Of a stretch of DNA of 64,000 nt, positions 26,215 through 35,697 are shown piece after piece. Below the pieces are notes generated by a model. The model was not told the origin of the DNA. It worked only from the letters and a program-made list of their open reading frames with translations, and did no database searches. The stretch lies in assembly GCF_900110655.1 (NCBI RefSeq), contig NZ_FOEQ01000001.1, positions 218,133-282,132 on the forward strand. The letters are read 5' to 3'. The position numbers were made by a program, and so were the translations under genes. How positions within the stretch are numbered: the stretch's first letter is position 1; each line of letters starts with the position of its first letter. This DNA is from Pseudomonas soli. GTDB lineage: Bacteria > Pseudomonadota > Gammaproteobacteria > Pseudomonadales > Pseudomonadaceae.

Positions 26215-27579
26215 ATGCACTTTGCCCCTGCCGAGCAAGCCAGGCGTTTCCTGGCCGACAACCCCGATATCGACCTGATCGAACTGTTCATCCTCGACGC
26301 CAACGGCGTACCCCGTGGCAAGCTGCTGCATCGCGAGGAACTGCTGGCGGTGTTCGACAGCGGCCGCCCGCTGCCCAGCACCATCCTCGGCCTGACCCTC
26401 AATGGCGACGACGTGGAAAACTCCGGTCTGGTCTGGGACGTCGGCGACATCGACTGCCGCGCCTACCCGCTGGAGGGCAGCCTGGTGCGCCTGCCCTGGC
26501 GCCGGGTGCCGACCGCCGCCGTGCAGGTCAGCATGCACCCCAGCGAAGGCCTGCCGGCCAGCGTGGCGGATCCGCGTCATGTGCTGCTGCGGGTGATCGA
26601 CGCCCTCAAGGCCGAGGGTTATCACCCGGTGATGGCCTGCGAGCTGGAGTTCTACCTGCTCGACCAGCAGCGCGACGCCCAGGGCCGCCCGCAGCCGGCG
26701 CTGGACAGCGACGGCGGCCGTCCGCGCGAGACCCAGGTCTACGGCCTGCGCGAACTCGAGCAGATCGAACCGTTTCTTGCCGACCTCTATGCCGCCTGCA
26801 AGGCACAGGGTATCCCGGCCCGCACGGCGATCTCCGAGTACGCCCCCGGCCAGGTCGAAATCACACTGGAGCACGGCGATGCGCTCCAGGCGATGGATCA
26901 GGCCGTGCGCTATAAACGCCTGGTCAAAGGCATCGCCAACGCCCACGGCATGCAGGCCTGCTTCATGGCCAAGCCGTTCACCCAACTGGCCGGCACCGGC
27001 ATGCACATGCACCTGAGCCTGGCGGACGCCGCTGGCAACAACCTGTTCGCCAGCGAAGACAAGGCTGGCACCCCACTGTTGCGCCAAGCGGTGGCTGGCA
27101 TGCTGCGTCACCTGCATGAGTCGTTGCTGCTGTTCTGCCCCAACGCCAACTCATTCCGCCGCTTCCAGGCCAACAGCTATGCCCCGCTGGCACCGACCTG
27201 GGGTGTGGACAACCGCACCGTCAGCCTGCGCGTGCCCGGCGGCCCGGCCAACAGCCGACATGTGGAACACCGCATCTGCGGCGCTGACGCCAACCCCTAC
27301 CTGGCCGCCGCCGCGATACTTGCTGCCGCGCACCAGGGCATCCGCGAACAGCTCGATCCCGGCGCGCCGGTCGAAGGCAACGGCTATGCCCAGGCCAGCG
27401 AGTACCTGCCCACCGACTGGCTGACTGCCCTGGAAGCCCTGGAACAGTCGGCCTGGGCCAGGGAGGCGCTGGGCGAGGCCTTCCTCGGCGTGTACCTGAA
27501 GGTCAAGCGTGCCGAGTACCGCCAGTTCATGGCCGAAGTCGGCGAACAGGACTGGCGCTGGTACCTGCATCAGGCCTGA
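26215..27579 (+). CDS. Glutamine-synthetase-family gamma-glutamylpolyamine synthetase (PuuA/SpuI-like)
   Basis: ATG 26215 gives 454 residues. The GS fold shows DIDLIELFILDANGVPRGK at the N-terminus, CELEFYLLDQ (metal-binding Glu), EYAPGQVEITLEHGDAL, GTGMHMHLSL (metal and substrate site) and RVPGGPANSRHVEHRICGADANPYLAAA. True GlnA has an adenylylation Tyr loop; this protein is shorter and fits the PuuA/SpuI group that ligates glutamate to putrescine or related amines. It is followed 26 bp later by an FAD oxidase that fits the next pathway step. Which amine is used is not readable from sequence. Confidence 0.88.
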   Translation: MHFAPAEQARRFLADNPDIDLIELFILDANGVPRGKLLHREELLAVFDSGRPLPSTILGLTLNGDDVENSGLVWDVGDIDCRAYPLEGSLVRLPWRRVPTAAVQVSMHPSEGLPASVADPRHVLLRVIDALKAEGYHPVMACELEFYLLDQQRDAQGRPQPALDSDGGRPRETQVYGLRELEQIEPFLADLYAACKAQGIPARTAISEYAPGQVEITLEHGDALQAMDQAVRYKRLVKGIANAHGMQACFMAKPFTQLAGTGMHMHLSLADAAGNNLFASEDKAGTPLLRQAVAGMLRHLHESLLLFCPNANSFRRFQANSYAPLAPTWGVDNRTVSLRVPGGPANSRHVEHRICGADANPYLAAAAILAAAHQGIREQLDPGAPVEGNGYAQASEYLPTDWLTALEALEQSAWAREALGEAFLGVYLKVKRAEYRQFMAEVGEQDWRWYLHQA

Positions 27580-27605
27580 CAGACGAACTACAACAAGGAA
27601 CACCC

Positions 27606-28913
27606 ATGAACGCAGCACTGAACAACAGGCCGGCCCAGCGCGCGCCGTCCTACTACAGCGCCACCCTCAATGATGCAACCGAATACCCCACGCTCAAAGG
27701 CACGGTGCAGGTCGACGTGGCGATCATCGGCGGCGGCTTCACCGGCGTGGCCACTGCGGTGGAGCTGGCCGAGCGTGGCCTGAAGGTAGCCATCGTCGAG
27801 ACCAACCGCATCGGCTGGGGCGCCAGCGGGCGCAACGGTGGCCAGGTCACCGGCAGCCTGTCGGGCGACGAGGCCATGCGCACGCAGATGCGCGACCGCC
27901 TGGGCGCCGAGGTGGACGACTTCATCTGGCACCTGCGCTGGCGCGGCCACCAGATCATCGAACAGCGGGTCGAGCGCTACGGCATCCAGTGCGACCTCAA
28001 GCACGGCCACCTGCACGCGGCGATGAAACCGTCGCACATGACCGAACTGCGCGCCTTCGAGGCCGAAGCCCAACGCCGCGGCATGGGCGACCTGGTGCAA
28101 TTGCTCGACCGCGAGGCCATGCAGCAGCACCTGCAAAGCCCGCTGTACCTCGGCGCGTTGAAGAACCGCCGCAACCTGCACCTGCATCCGCTCAACCTGT
28201 GCCTGGGCGAGGCCCGCGCCGCCCATGGCCTCGGCGCGCTGGTGTTCGAGAATTCCGAAGTGCTGGAGATCATCCACGGCCCCCGCCCGGCCGTGGTTAC
28301 CGCCAGCGGGCGCATCGAGGCACGACAGGTGATGCTGGCCGGCGACGTCTACCACAAACTGGAAAAACGCCAGCTGAAGGGCAAGATCTTCCCGGCCATG
28401 GGCGGCATCGTCACCACCGCGCCACTGGGTGACCTGGCCGACCAGCTCAACCCGCAGGATCTGGCCGTGTACGACTGCCGCTTCGTCCTCGACTACTACC
28501 GCCTGACCGCCGACAAACGCCTGCTGTTCGGCGGCGGCGCCAACTACTCCGGGCGCGATTCGCGAGACATCGAGGGCGAGCTGCGCCCATGCATCGAGCG
28601 CACCTTCCCGGCGCTCAAGGGCGTGCCGATCGAGTTCCAGTGGAGCTGCGCCATGGGCATCGTGGTCAACCGTATCCCGCAACTGGGCAAGCTGTCGGAC
28701 AACGTCTGGTACTGCCAGGGGTACTCCGGGCACGGCATCGCCACCAGCCACATCATGGGCGAGATCATGGCCGAGGCCTTGACCGGGACGCTGGAGAAGT
28801 TCGATACCTTCGCGGCATGCAGGCACATCAAGGTGCCGATGGGTGACTTGCTGGGCAATCCGCTGCTGGCGGCAGGAATGTGGTACTACCAGATGCTGGA
28901 AAAACTGCGCTGA
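27606..28913 (+). CDS. FAD-dependent oxidase (gamma-glutamylputrescine oxidase type, PuuB/PauB-like)
   Basis: This 435-residue DAO-family flavoprotein has the Rossmann dinucleotide motif VAIIGGGFTGVATAVELAERG (about 39-59). Next come WGASGRNGGQVTGSLSG, typical of PuuB/PauB enzymes, and the C-terminal FAD segment YCQGYSGHGIATSHIMGEI. It would oxidise gamma-glutamylated amines to the aldehyde, releasing ammonia and H2O2. It is co-directional with the synthetase 26 bp upstream and followed by a strong hairpin. The pair forms a two-gene catabolic unit; the aldehyde dehydrogenase and hydrolase steps must be encoded elsewhere. Confidence 0.88.
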   Translation: MNAALNNRPAQRAPSYYSATLNDATEYPTLKGTVQVDVAIIGGGFTGVATAVELAERGLKVAIVETNRIGWGASGRNGGQVTGSLSGDEAMRTQMRDRLGAEVDDFIWHLRWRGHQIIEQRVERYGIQCDLKHGHLHAAMKPSHMTELRAFEAEAQRRGMGDLVQLLDREAMQQHLQSPLYLGALKNRRNLHLHPLNLCLGEARAAHGLGALVFENSEVLEIIHGPRPAVVTASGRIEARQVMLAGDVYHKLEKRQLKGKIFPAMGGIVTTAPLGDLADQLNPQDLAVYDCRFVLDYYRLTADKRLLFGGGANYSGRDSRDIEGELRPCIERTFPALKGVPIEFQWSCAMGIVVNRIPQLGKLSDNVWYCQGYSGHGIATSHIMGEIMAEALTGTLEKFDTFAACRHIKVPMGDLLGNPLLAAGMWYYQMLEKLR

Positions 28914-28930
28914 GCTTCATAACGCAAAAC

Positions 28931-28953
28931 GGGAGCGGCGGTGCGCCGCTCCC
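28931..28953. terminator. Bidirectional hairpin between oxidase and fadD
   Basis: GGGAGCGGCG (28931-28940) and CGCCGCTCCC (28944-28953) make a perfect 10-bp stem with a 3-nt loop between two convergent genes. No T-tract is seen on the plus strand. Confidence 0.65.
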
Positions 28954-28981
28954 ACATTCCAATCCCAAAGCAGGCTGCAGA

Positions 28982-30679
28982 TCAGGCGATCTTTTTCAGG
29001 CCCTGCTTTTTCAGCTCTTCGTCACGCAGCTCGCGGCGCAGGATCTTGCCGACGTTGGTGGTCGGCAGCGCATCGCGGAACTCGATGGCCTTGGGCACCT
29101 TGTAGCCGGTGACGTTGGCGCGCATATGCTCCATGACCTGTTCCTTGGTCAGCATCATGCCAGGTTTGACCACGATGAATACCTTGATCACCTCGCCGGA
29201 CTTCTCGTCCGGCACACCGATGGCCGCGCACTGCAACACACCCGGCAGCGTGGCGAGCACGTCTTCGAGTTCGTTGGGATACACGTTGAAGCCGGATACC
29301 AGGATCATGTCCTTCTTGCGATCGACGATGCGCATGTAGCCATCTGGCTGGATCAAGGCAATGTCACCGGTTTTAAGCCAACCATTGCCGTCGATGATCT
29401 CGGCGGTGGCATCTTCACGCTGCCAGTAACCCTTCATCACCTGTGGCCCCTTGATGCACAGCTCGCCCACCTCACCCAAGGGCAGTTCCTGGCCGTTGTC
29501 GTCGATGATCTTGCACAGGGTCGACGGCACCGGGATACCGATGGTGCCCACCTGGTTGGCCGAGATCGGATTGACCGCCGCCACCGGGCTTGTCTCGGTC
29601 ATACCGTAACCTTCGCAGATGGCACAACCCGTCACCGCCTTCCAGCGTTCGGCCACGCTCATCTGCAGCGCCATGCCACCGGACAGTGTGATCTTCAGCG
29701 CCGAGAAATCGAGGTTGCGGAAAGCCTCGTTGTTACACAGGGCGACAAACAGCGTGTTAAGGCCGATAAAGCCGCTGAACTTCCACTTGCCCAGCTCCTT
29801 GACCATTGCCGGCAGGTCACGCGGGTTGCTGATCAGCACGTTGTGGTTGCCGATCAGCATCATGGCCATGCAATGGAAGGTGAAGGCATAGATGTGGTAA
29901 AGCGGCAGCGGAGTGATGAGGATCTCGCAACCTTCGTGCAGGTTCGAGCCCATCAGCGCACGGCACTGCAGCATGTTGGCCACCAGATTGCGATGGGTGA
30001 GCATCGCGCCTTTGGCCACGCCAGTGGTACCGCCGGTGTACTGCAGCACAGCAACGTCGCCGGGCTGCGGGTTGGCCTCGGTGACAGCGCCGCCCTTGCC
30101 TAGCGCCAGCGCGTCATTGAAGCGCACCGCGCCCGGCAGGTGGTAGGCCGGCACCATTTTCTTCACGTACTTGATCACGCTGTTGATCAACAGGCGCTTG
30201 AGCGGTGGCAACAGGTCGGCCACTTCGGTGACAATGACGTGTTTGACTTGGGTCTTGGGCACCACCTTTTCAGCCAGATGCGCCATGTTGGCCAGACACA
30301 CCAGTGCCTTGGCGCCGGAGTCGTTGAATTGGTGCTCCAGCTCACGCGCGGTGTACAGCGGGTTGGTATTGACCACGATCAGCCCGGCACGCATGGCGCC
30401 GAAGACAGCGACAGGGTACTGCAGGACGTTGGGCAACTGGACCGCGATGCGGTCACCCGGTTTCAGGTCGGTGTGCTGCTGCAGCCAGGCGGCAAAGGCG
30501 CCGGACAAGGTATACAGCTCGCCGTAGGTGATGGTCTTGCCCAAGTTGCTAAAGGCAGGTTTGTCGGCAAAGCGTTGGCAGGATTGCTTGAGTACCGCCT
30601 GGATATTGGGGAACTCGTCAGGATTGATGTCCGCCGTGACCCCGGCTGGGTACTTATCCTTCCAAAAATGTTCGATCAT
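28982..30679 (-). CDS. fadD: Long-chain fatty acid-CoA ligase FadD (copy 1)
   Basis: ATG 30679 with GGAG upstream gives 565 residues, the usual FadD size. The AMP-binding motif YTGGTTGVAKGAMLTHRN and the motif GYGMTETSPV are present, with the hinge GDIALIQPDGYMRIVDRKKDMI and catalytic Lys near the C-terminus (TTNVGKILRREL). The enzyme activates fatty acids to acyl-CoA at the inner membrane for beta-oxidation. It lies downstream of a second fadD in the same orientation, separated by 355 bp that includes its own regulatory region, so the two are probably expressed separately. Confidence 0.96.
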   Translation of the reverse strand: MIEHFWKDKYPAGVTADINPDEFPNIQAVLKQSCQRFADKPAFSNLGKTITYGELYTLSGAFAAWLQQHTDLKPGDRIAVQLPNVLQYPVAVFGAMRAGLIVVNTNPLYTARELEHQFNDSGAKALVCLANMAHLAEKVVPKTQVKHVIVTEVADLLPPLKRLLINSVIKYVKKMVPAYHLPGAVRFNDALALGKGGAVTEANPQPGDVAVLQYTGGTTGVAKGAMLTHRNLVANMLQCRALMGSNLHEGCEILITPLPLYHIYAFTFHCMAMMLIGNHNVLISNPRDLPAMVKELGKWKFSGFIGLNTLFVALCNNEAFRNLDFSALKITLSGGMALQMSVAERWKAVTGCAICEGYGMTETSPVAAVNPISANQVGTIGIPVPSTLCKIIDDNGQELPLGEVGELCIKGPQVMKGYWQREDATAEIIDGNGWLKTGDIALIQPDGYMRIVDRKKDMILVSGFNVYPNELEDVLATLPGVLQCAAIGVPDEKSGEVIKVFIVVKPGMMLTKEQVMEHMRANVTGYKVPKAIEFRDALPTTNVGKILRRELRDEELKKQGLKKIA

Positions 30680-31034
30680 GGAAGCCCGCTCCTTCAGCAA
30701 CAGCGAATTCGGTACGCGACGATGCGCTTATTATTGATATGAGAGGCCGGCTCATTGCAAACCGGATCCTCTGAAAGCGCGCCGAGAGTAACAGCTTTGA
30801 AAGGGGTCGCCTAGAGGCCGAAATGGGCCGACAGGTCACAAAAATGACTCAATGAAAACTTCAGGTCATTTTTAGAGTAATTATACGAAATGTCGCAAAT
30901 CCGCCTGAAAGCCCTGACCTAGAGGGGTCTGTGGAAGTGAACCTGACCTGCGATGGCGTCGACTCTGTGGGAAACTGTCGTCCAGGCTGACACAATCGCG
31001 GGACAAGTCACACGGCACACCGCCGCTCTTACTT
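30680..31034. other. 355-bp intergenic region between the two fadD genes
   Basis: It contains an AT-rich stretch with a 9-bp inverted repeat (30840-30873) and, near 30945-31015, a degenerate REP-like sequence (TGCGATGGCGTCGAC and CGCGGGACAAGTC). No credible gene is seen. No GAAAC/GTTTC-type PsrA palindrome was found. Confidence 0.7.
30840..30873. promoter_or_regulatory. Inverted repeat upstream of fadD copy 1
   Basis: AAAAATGAC (30840-30848) and GTCATTTTT (30865-30873) are exact reverse complements with a 16-bp spacer, 160-195 bp upstream of the fadD start. It could be an operator or a weak terminator for readthrough from the upstream fadD. Confidence 0.45.
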
Positions 31035-32723
31035 TCAGGCGATGTCCCGCAATTCCCGACGCAGGATCTTGCCCACCGGGGTCATCGGCAGCGACTCGCG
31101 CAATACAATGTGCTTGGGCACCTTGTAGCCGGTGAAGTTGGCTTTGCAGAATGCCTTCAGCTCGTCCACGCTCACCCCGCCCGCGCGCGATACCACAAAC
31201 AACTTCACCGCTTCGCCAGTACGCTCATCCGGCACGCCGATCACCGCGCAGCTGGCCACTTGCGGATGCCCCATCACCACATCCTCGATCTCGTTGGGAT
31301 ACACGTTGAAGCCCGAGACGATGATCATGTCCTTCTTGCGGTCGACGATCCGGGTATAACCATCTGGGTCAATGACCGCGATGTCGCCGGTCTTCAGCCA
31401 GCCCTCCCCATCCAGCACCTCATCGGTGGCCCCAGGCTGCCGCCAATAGCCCTTCATCACTTGCGGGCCTTTGATACACAGTTCGCCGCGCTCACCCAAA
31501 GGTTGCTCAAGGCCGTCGTCGTCGATCACCTTGAACGCGGTGCCAGGCACCGGAATCCCCACCGTTCCAAGGCGCGCCAGTTGGCCATAGGGGTTGGTGC
31601 TGGCCGCCGGCGAGGTCTCGGTCAGCCCATAGCCTTCAACGATGCGGCAACCCGTGAGCGCCTCCCAGCGCTCGGCGGTGGCCTTGACCAGGGCGGTGCC
31701 GCCAGAATTGGTGATTTTCAGTGCAGAGAAATCCAGCGTTTTGAACCCCGGGTTATCCATAAGGGCGACGAACAGCGTATTCAGGCCTACCAACGCCGAG
31801 AACCGCCACTTGCCCAGTTCCTTGATGAACCCCGGAATGTCGCGGGGGTTGGTGATCAGCACATTGTGGTTGCCGGTCACCATCATGCACATGCAGTTCG
31901 CGGTAAACGCGTAGATGTGGTAAAGCGGCAGCGGCGCGATCATCACCTCCTGCCCTTGCTTGATCAGCGGCTGGCCATCTGGCCCGTGCTGGCCGAAACA
32001 GGCCAGTACCTGAAGCATGTTGGCCACCAGATTGCCATGGGTGAGCATGGCCCCCTTGGCCAGGCCCGTGGTCCCGCCGGTGTACTGCAGCACCGCGACA
32101 TCGTCGAGTGTCTGCGCCACCGCCTGGTGACCGAGACGTTGCCCCTGGCGCAGGACGTGCTTGAACGACACCGCCTGGGGCAAATGGTAGGCCGGCACCA
32201 TTTTCTTCAGCTTGTCGACCACGGTGTTGATCAGCCAGCCCTTGGCCGTCGGCAGCAAGTCGCCCATCTTCGCTTCGATCAGGTACTCGATGCCGGTGTC
32301 GGGCAGCACCTCCTGAACGCGCTTGCCAAACATGTTCAGGTACACCAGCGCGCGAGCGCCGGAGTCCTTGAACTGGTGGCGCATCTCGCGCTCGGTGTAC
32401 AACGGGTTGGTGTTGACCACCACCAGCCCGGCGCGCAAGGCGCCGAAAACGGCTATCGGGTATTGCAGAACGTTGGGCATCTGCACCGCGATGCGGTCGC
32501 CCGGCACCAGGTCGGTGTGCTGCTGCAACCAGCCGGCGAAGGCCGCCGAGTAACGGTCGAGGTCCGCGTAGCTCAGGGTGACGCCGAGGTTGCTGTATGC
32601 CGGCCGGTCGGCGAAGCGCTTGCAGGAGCGCTCGAAAACGTCGACGACTGACGTATAGGCATTCATGTCAATGGTGGAAGGCACGCCCGCCGGGCGCTTG
32701 TCGTTCCAGAAATCGGCTTGCAT
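31035..32723 (-). CDS. Long-chain fatty acid-CoA ligase FadD (copy 2)
   Basis: This 562-residue paralogue of the neighbouring FadD has the same motif set: YTGGTTGLAKGAMLTHGN, GYGLTETSPAAS, GDIAVIDPDGYTRIVDRKKDMI and TPVGKILRREL. It corresponds to the second acyl-CoA synthetase (FadD2) found next to FadD1 in pseudomonads, where the two differ in chain-length preference and induction. The start at 32723 (MQADFWNDKRPAG) aligns with the start of copy 1. A lipase gene is divergent, 201 bp away, so fatty acid release and activation are encoded side by side. Confidence 0.94.
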   Translation of the reverse strand: MQADFWNDKRPAGVPSTIDMNAYTSVVDVFERSCKRFADRPAYSNLGVTLSYADLDRYSAAFAGWLQQHTDLVPGDRIAVQMPNVLQYPIAVFGALRAGLVVVNTNPLYTEREMRHQFKDSGARALVYLNMFGKRVQEVLPDTGIEYLIEAKMGDLLPTAKGWLINTVVDKLKKMVPAYHLPQAVSFKHVLRQGQRLGHQAVAQTLDDVAVLQYTGGTTGLAKGAMLTHGNLVANMLQVLACFGQHGPDGQPLIKQGQEVMIAPLPLYHIYAFTANCMCMMVTGNHNVLITNPRDIPGFIKELGKWRFSALVGLNTLFVALMDNPGFKTLDFSALKITNSGGTALVKATAERWEALTGCRIVEGYGLTETSPAASTNPYGQLARLGTVGIPVPGTAFKVIDDDGLEQPLGERGELCIKGPQVMKGYWRQPGATDEVLDGEGWLKTGDIAVIDPDGYTRIVDRKKDMIIVSGFNVYPNEIEDVVMGHPQVASCAVIGVPDERTGEAVKLFVVSRAGGVSVDELKAFCKANFTGYKVPKHIVLRESLPMTPVGKILRRELRDIA

Positions 32724-32924
32724 TTATTGTTGTTCCTCTACCGGGACGTCCCTGACCTGATCGCCTGATGGCAAAAAGGTGTTCAGCCGACGTTAGCAGC
32801 TCTGTCGAGGGTGGCAAATACGCCAAGTGCCGCCATTAACATTGTGAATCTCTTTTCTGCCCTTCCTGCAATCGGGCGCTTTGCGCATACACTGTTGGCG
32901 AACCTCCGCGCGCAAGGATCCGCC

Positions 32925-33869
32925 ATGCCCCATGACGCCTTCTGGCTCCCCGCCAGCGAGCATTGCAGCCTCCATGTTCATCAATGGCTGCCCTCCACAC
33001 CGCTCAAGGCCGTGGTGTTGCTGGCCCACGGCATGGCAGAACATGCCGGGCGCTACCAGCGCCTGGGGCATGCGCTCAACGCTGCCGGCTACGGACTCCT
33101 CGCCCCCGACCTGCGCGGACATGGACGTACCGCCGAGCTGGGGAGCCTGGGCCTGTTCGCCCGCCATAATGGCTGGAATGCCGTAGTCAACGACCTTGGG
33201 CTATTGGCCCAGCACGTCGGCCAGCAGTTCCCGGGCACCCCGCTATTCCTGTTCGGCCACAGCATGGGCAGCTACATCGCCCAGGCCTACCTGCTCCACC
33301 ACAGCGCCAGCCTGCAAGGCGCGATCCTCAGCGGCTCGAACTTCCAGCCGGTGGCACTGTACCGGGCCGCGCGCCTGATCGCCCGCTTCGAAGCCTGGCG
33401 CCAAGGCCCCCTGGGCAAGAGCGCGCTGATCGACTGGCTGTCGTTCGGCTCGTTCAACAAGGCTTTCAAACCCAACCGCACGGCATTTGACTGGCTCAGC
33501 CGCGATGCCGAGGAAGTGGACAAGTACATCGCCGACCCCTTGTGCGGCTTTCGTTGCAGCAACCAGCTGTGGCTCGACCTGCTGCAGGGGCTGGCGCAGA
33601 TCAGCCAGCCCAGGCATCTCGGGCAGATCGACCCGAACCTGCCCATCCTGGTGATCGGCGGCGAATGTGATCCGGTGAGTGCCGGCAAGCGTCTCACCCA
33701 TCTGGCCGACGCCCTGCGCGCGACCGGCAACCGTCATGTACAGTTGCGCATCTACCCCGGCGCACGCCACGAAGTGCTCAACGAAACCCATCGCGACGAG
33801 GTCACCGCCGAGATCATCGGCTGGCTGGAGCAGGCGCTGGCCCTTGGCCGCCCTGCCCGCAGTGAATGA
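32925..33869 (+). CDS. Alpha/beta hydrolase, monoacylglycerol lipase / lysophospholipase-like
   Basis: ATG 32925 with AAGGA upstream gives 314 residues. The oxyanion strand is VLLAHGMAEHAGRYQRLGHAL, characteristic of the Hydrolase_4/MGLL group. The nucleophile elbow is GHSMGS, the acid is in GGECDPVS, and the catalytic His is in GARHEVLNE. These enzymes release fatty acids from monoacylglycerol or lysophospholipids. There is no signal peptide, so it acts in the cytosol. It is divergent from fadD copy 2 and 34 bp upstream of the MaoC gene, consistent with a lipid-degrading module. Confidence 0.9.
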   Translation: MPHDAFWLPASEHCSLHVHQWLPSTPLKAVVLLAHGMAEHAGRYQRLGHALNAAGYGLLAPDLRGHGRTAELGSLGLFARHNGWNAVVNDLGLLAQHVGQQFPGTPLFLFGHSMGSYIAQAYLLHHSASLQGAILSGSNFQPVALYRAARLIARFEAWRQGPLGKSALIDWLSFGSFNKAFKPNRTAFDWLSRDAEEVDKYIADPLCGFRCSNQLWLDLLQGLAQISQPRHLGQIDPNLPILVIGGECDPVSAGKRLTHLADALRATGNRHVQLRIYPGARHEVLNETHRDEVTAEIIGWLEQALALGRPARSE

Positions 33870-33903
33870 TCGGCCACCTCGCCCGCCCCACAAGGAAGCC
33901 TCG

Positions 33904-34374
33904 ATGACCCAGGTCACCAACACCCCTTACGAAGCCCTCGAAGTCGGCCAGAAAGCTGAGTACAAGAAGTCTGTCGAAGAGCGCGACATCCAGCTGTTCG
34001 CCGCCATGTCCGGTGACCACAACCCGGTGCACCTGGACGCCGAATTCGCCGCCAAGAGCATGTTCCGCGAGCGCATCGCCCATGGCATGTTCAGTGGCGC
34101 GTTGATCAGCGCAGCTGTCGCCTGCACCCTGCCTGGCCCGGGCACCATCTACCTGGGCCAGCAGATGAGCTTCCAGAAGCCGGTGAAGATCGGCGATGAG
34201 CTGACCGTGCGCCTGGAAATTCTCGAGAAGCTGCCCAAGTTCAAGGTGCGCATCGCCACCAATGTGTACAACCAGAACGATGAGCTTGTCGTCAGTGGCG
34301 AGGCCGAGATCCTCGCGCCGCGCAAGCAGCAGACGGTCGAGCTGGTCAGCCCGCCGAACTTTGTCGCCAGCTGA
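33904..34374 (+). CDS. MaoC-domain enoyl-CoA hydratase/dehydratase
   Basis: This 156-residue hot-dog-fold protein has the MaoC hydratase-2 signature with catalytic Asp and His: FAAMSGDHNPVHLD and then RIAHGMFSGALIS. R-specific hydratases of this size (PhaJ-like) act on 2-enoyl-CoA from beta-oxidation to give (R)-3-hydroxyacyl-CoA for PHA or for lipid synthesis. It is the last gene of a short operon with the lipase. The chain-length preference cannot be read here. Confidence 0.9.
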   Translation: MTQVTNTPYEALEVGQKAEYKKSVEERDIQLFAAMSGDHNPVHLDAEFAAKSMFRERIAHGMFSGALISAAVACTLPGPGTIYLGQQMSFQKPVKIGDELTVRLEILEKLPKFKVRIATNVYNQNDELVVSGEAEILAPRKQQTVELVSPPNFVAS

Positions 34375-34412
34375 TTCACCTAGCTGGCCATCGCGGGCAC
34401 GCTGGCGATAGC

Positions 34413-35651
34413 TCAGCCCAGTTCGCGTAACCGCCGTTCGATATGCCGCCGTTCCGGCCCCTGGCGGGTGAGCGTCAGCGCTTGCTGCCAGGCATCCCGG
34501 GCCTGATCGAGGTTGCCCAGCTGCCGGTGCAGTTCGGCGCGCGCGGCATGGGCCAGGTGATAATCACCCAGCTCGCCGCGCTGCAGGATTGCCTCCACCG
34601 CCTGCAACCCCACCTGCGCGCCGTCCCGCCTGGCCAGCGCCGCCGCCCGATTCAGCTCCACCACCGCTGATGGCCAGTGGCGCTGCAGCACATCGTACAG
34701 GCCGATGATCTCGTCCCAATCCGTGGCCTCGGCGCAAGGCGCTTCGGCATGCACCGCGGCTATGGCCGCCTGCACGGTATACGGCCCGAAGTCGCGACTG
34801 CGCAATGCCTGCTGGACCAGCTGGCTGCCCTCATCGATCTGCCCGCGATCCCACAGGCTGCGATCCTGCTCATCCAGCAGCACCAGCTCGCCATCGGCGG
34901 TGCTGCGCGCCCTCTGCCGCGATGCCTGCAGCAGCATCAGCGCCAGCAGGCCATGCACTTCGGCATCGGGCAGCAACTGGGCCACAAGGCGCCCCAGGCG
35001 GATCGCCTCATCGGTCAGCTCGCGGGTGGTGACATCTTCGCCCGCCGAGGCCGAATAGCCTTCGTTGAACACCAGGTAGATGACCCGCAGCACGCTTTCC
35101 AGGCGCTCGGGCAGCTCGCTCAGCTCCGGCACCTGATAGGGAATCTTCGCATCGCGGATCTTGGCCTTGGCACGCACGATGCGCTGGGCGATGGTGGCCG
35201 GGCTTTGCAGGAAGGCACGGGCGATCTGCTCGGTGGTCAGGTCACACACCTCGCGCAGGGTCAGCGGTACCTGGGCGTCAGAGGCCAGTGCCGGGTGGCA
35301 GCAGGTAAAGATCAGCCGCAGACGGTCATCGGCCAGCAACGTCTGCTCGCCCGGATCGTCGGCTTCGCGTTCGAGCAACATGATCAGGTCGGCCTGGGAG
35401 CGGTCGAAACGGGCACTTCGGCGCAGCGCATCGATGGCCTTGAAGCGGCCGACAGACACCAGCCAGGCCCGCGGATTGTCGGGGATACCATCGCGCTGCC
35501 AGCGCTGCACGGCAATGAAGAAGGCATCGTGCATGGCCTCCTCGGCCAGGTCGAAGTCCCCCAGCAGGCGGATGAGGGTCGCCAGGATCCGCCGCGAATC
35601 ACGGCGGTAGACAGCCTCCACCTCCTGGCGGACTTGCGCTTCCCCCACCAT
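34413..35651 (-). CDS. ECF sigma factor of the ECF42 type with C-terminal TPR-like extension
   Basis: ATG 35651 gives 412 residues, far longer than a standard ECF sigma (about 190). Region 2 is RILATLIRLLGDFDLAEEAMHDAFFIAVQRW (about 16-46) and region 4 covers CHPALASDAQVPLTLREVCDLTTEQIARAFL (about 117-147). The following 250 residues are helical, with repeat-like segments such as VELNRAAALARRDG and YHLAHAARAELHRQLGNLDQA, matching the C-terminal extension required for ECF42 activity. ECF42 genes pair with DGPF/YCII genes, as here 46 bp upstream. No anti-sigma gene is adjacent, as is normal for this group. A longer GTG start at 35714 overlaps the upstream gene and is less likely. Confidence 0.9.
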   Translation of the reverse strand: MVGEAQVRQEVEAVYRRDSRRILATLIRLLGDFDLAEEAMHDAFFIAVQRWQRDGIPDNPRAWLVSVGRFKAIDALRRSARFDRSQADLIMLLEREADDPGEQTLLADDRLRLIFTCCHPALASDAQVPLTLREVCDLTTEQIARAFLQSPATIAQRIVRAKAKIRDAKIPYQVPELSELPERLESVLRVIYLVFNEGYSASAGEDVTTRELTDEAIRLGRLVAQLLPDAEVHGLLALMLLQASRQRARSTADGELVLLDEQDRSLWDRGQIDEGSQLVQQALRSRDFGPYTVQAAIAAVHAEAPCAEATDWDEIIGLYDVLQRHWPSAVVELNRAAALARRDGAQVGLQAVEAILQRGELGDYHLAHAARAELHRQLGNLDQARDAWQQALTLTRQGPERRHIERRLRELG

Positions 35652-35697
35652 CAATCGGGCTTTCCCTGGTGACTCATGCGGCTTTTCTCCCGTTGCG

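Noticed and set aside
31035-32723. Possible recent tandem duplication of fadD
   Set aside because: The two FadD proteins differ throughout and both occur side by side in other pseudomonads, so this is an old paralogous pair.
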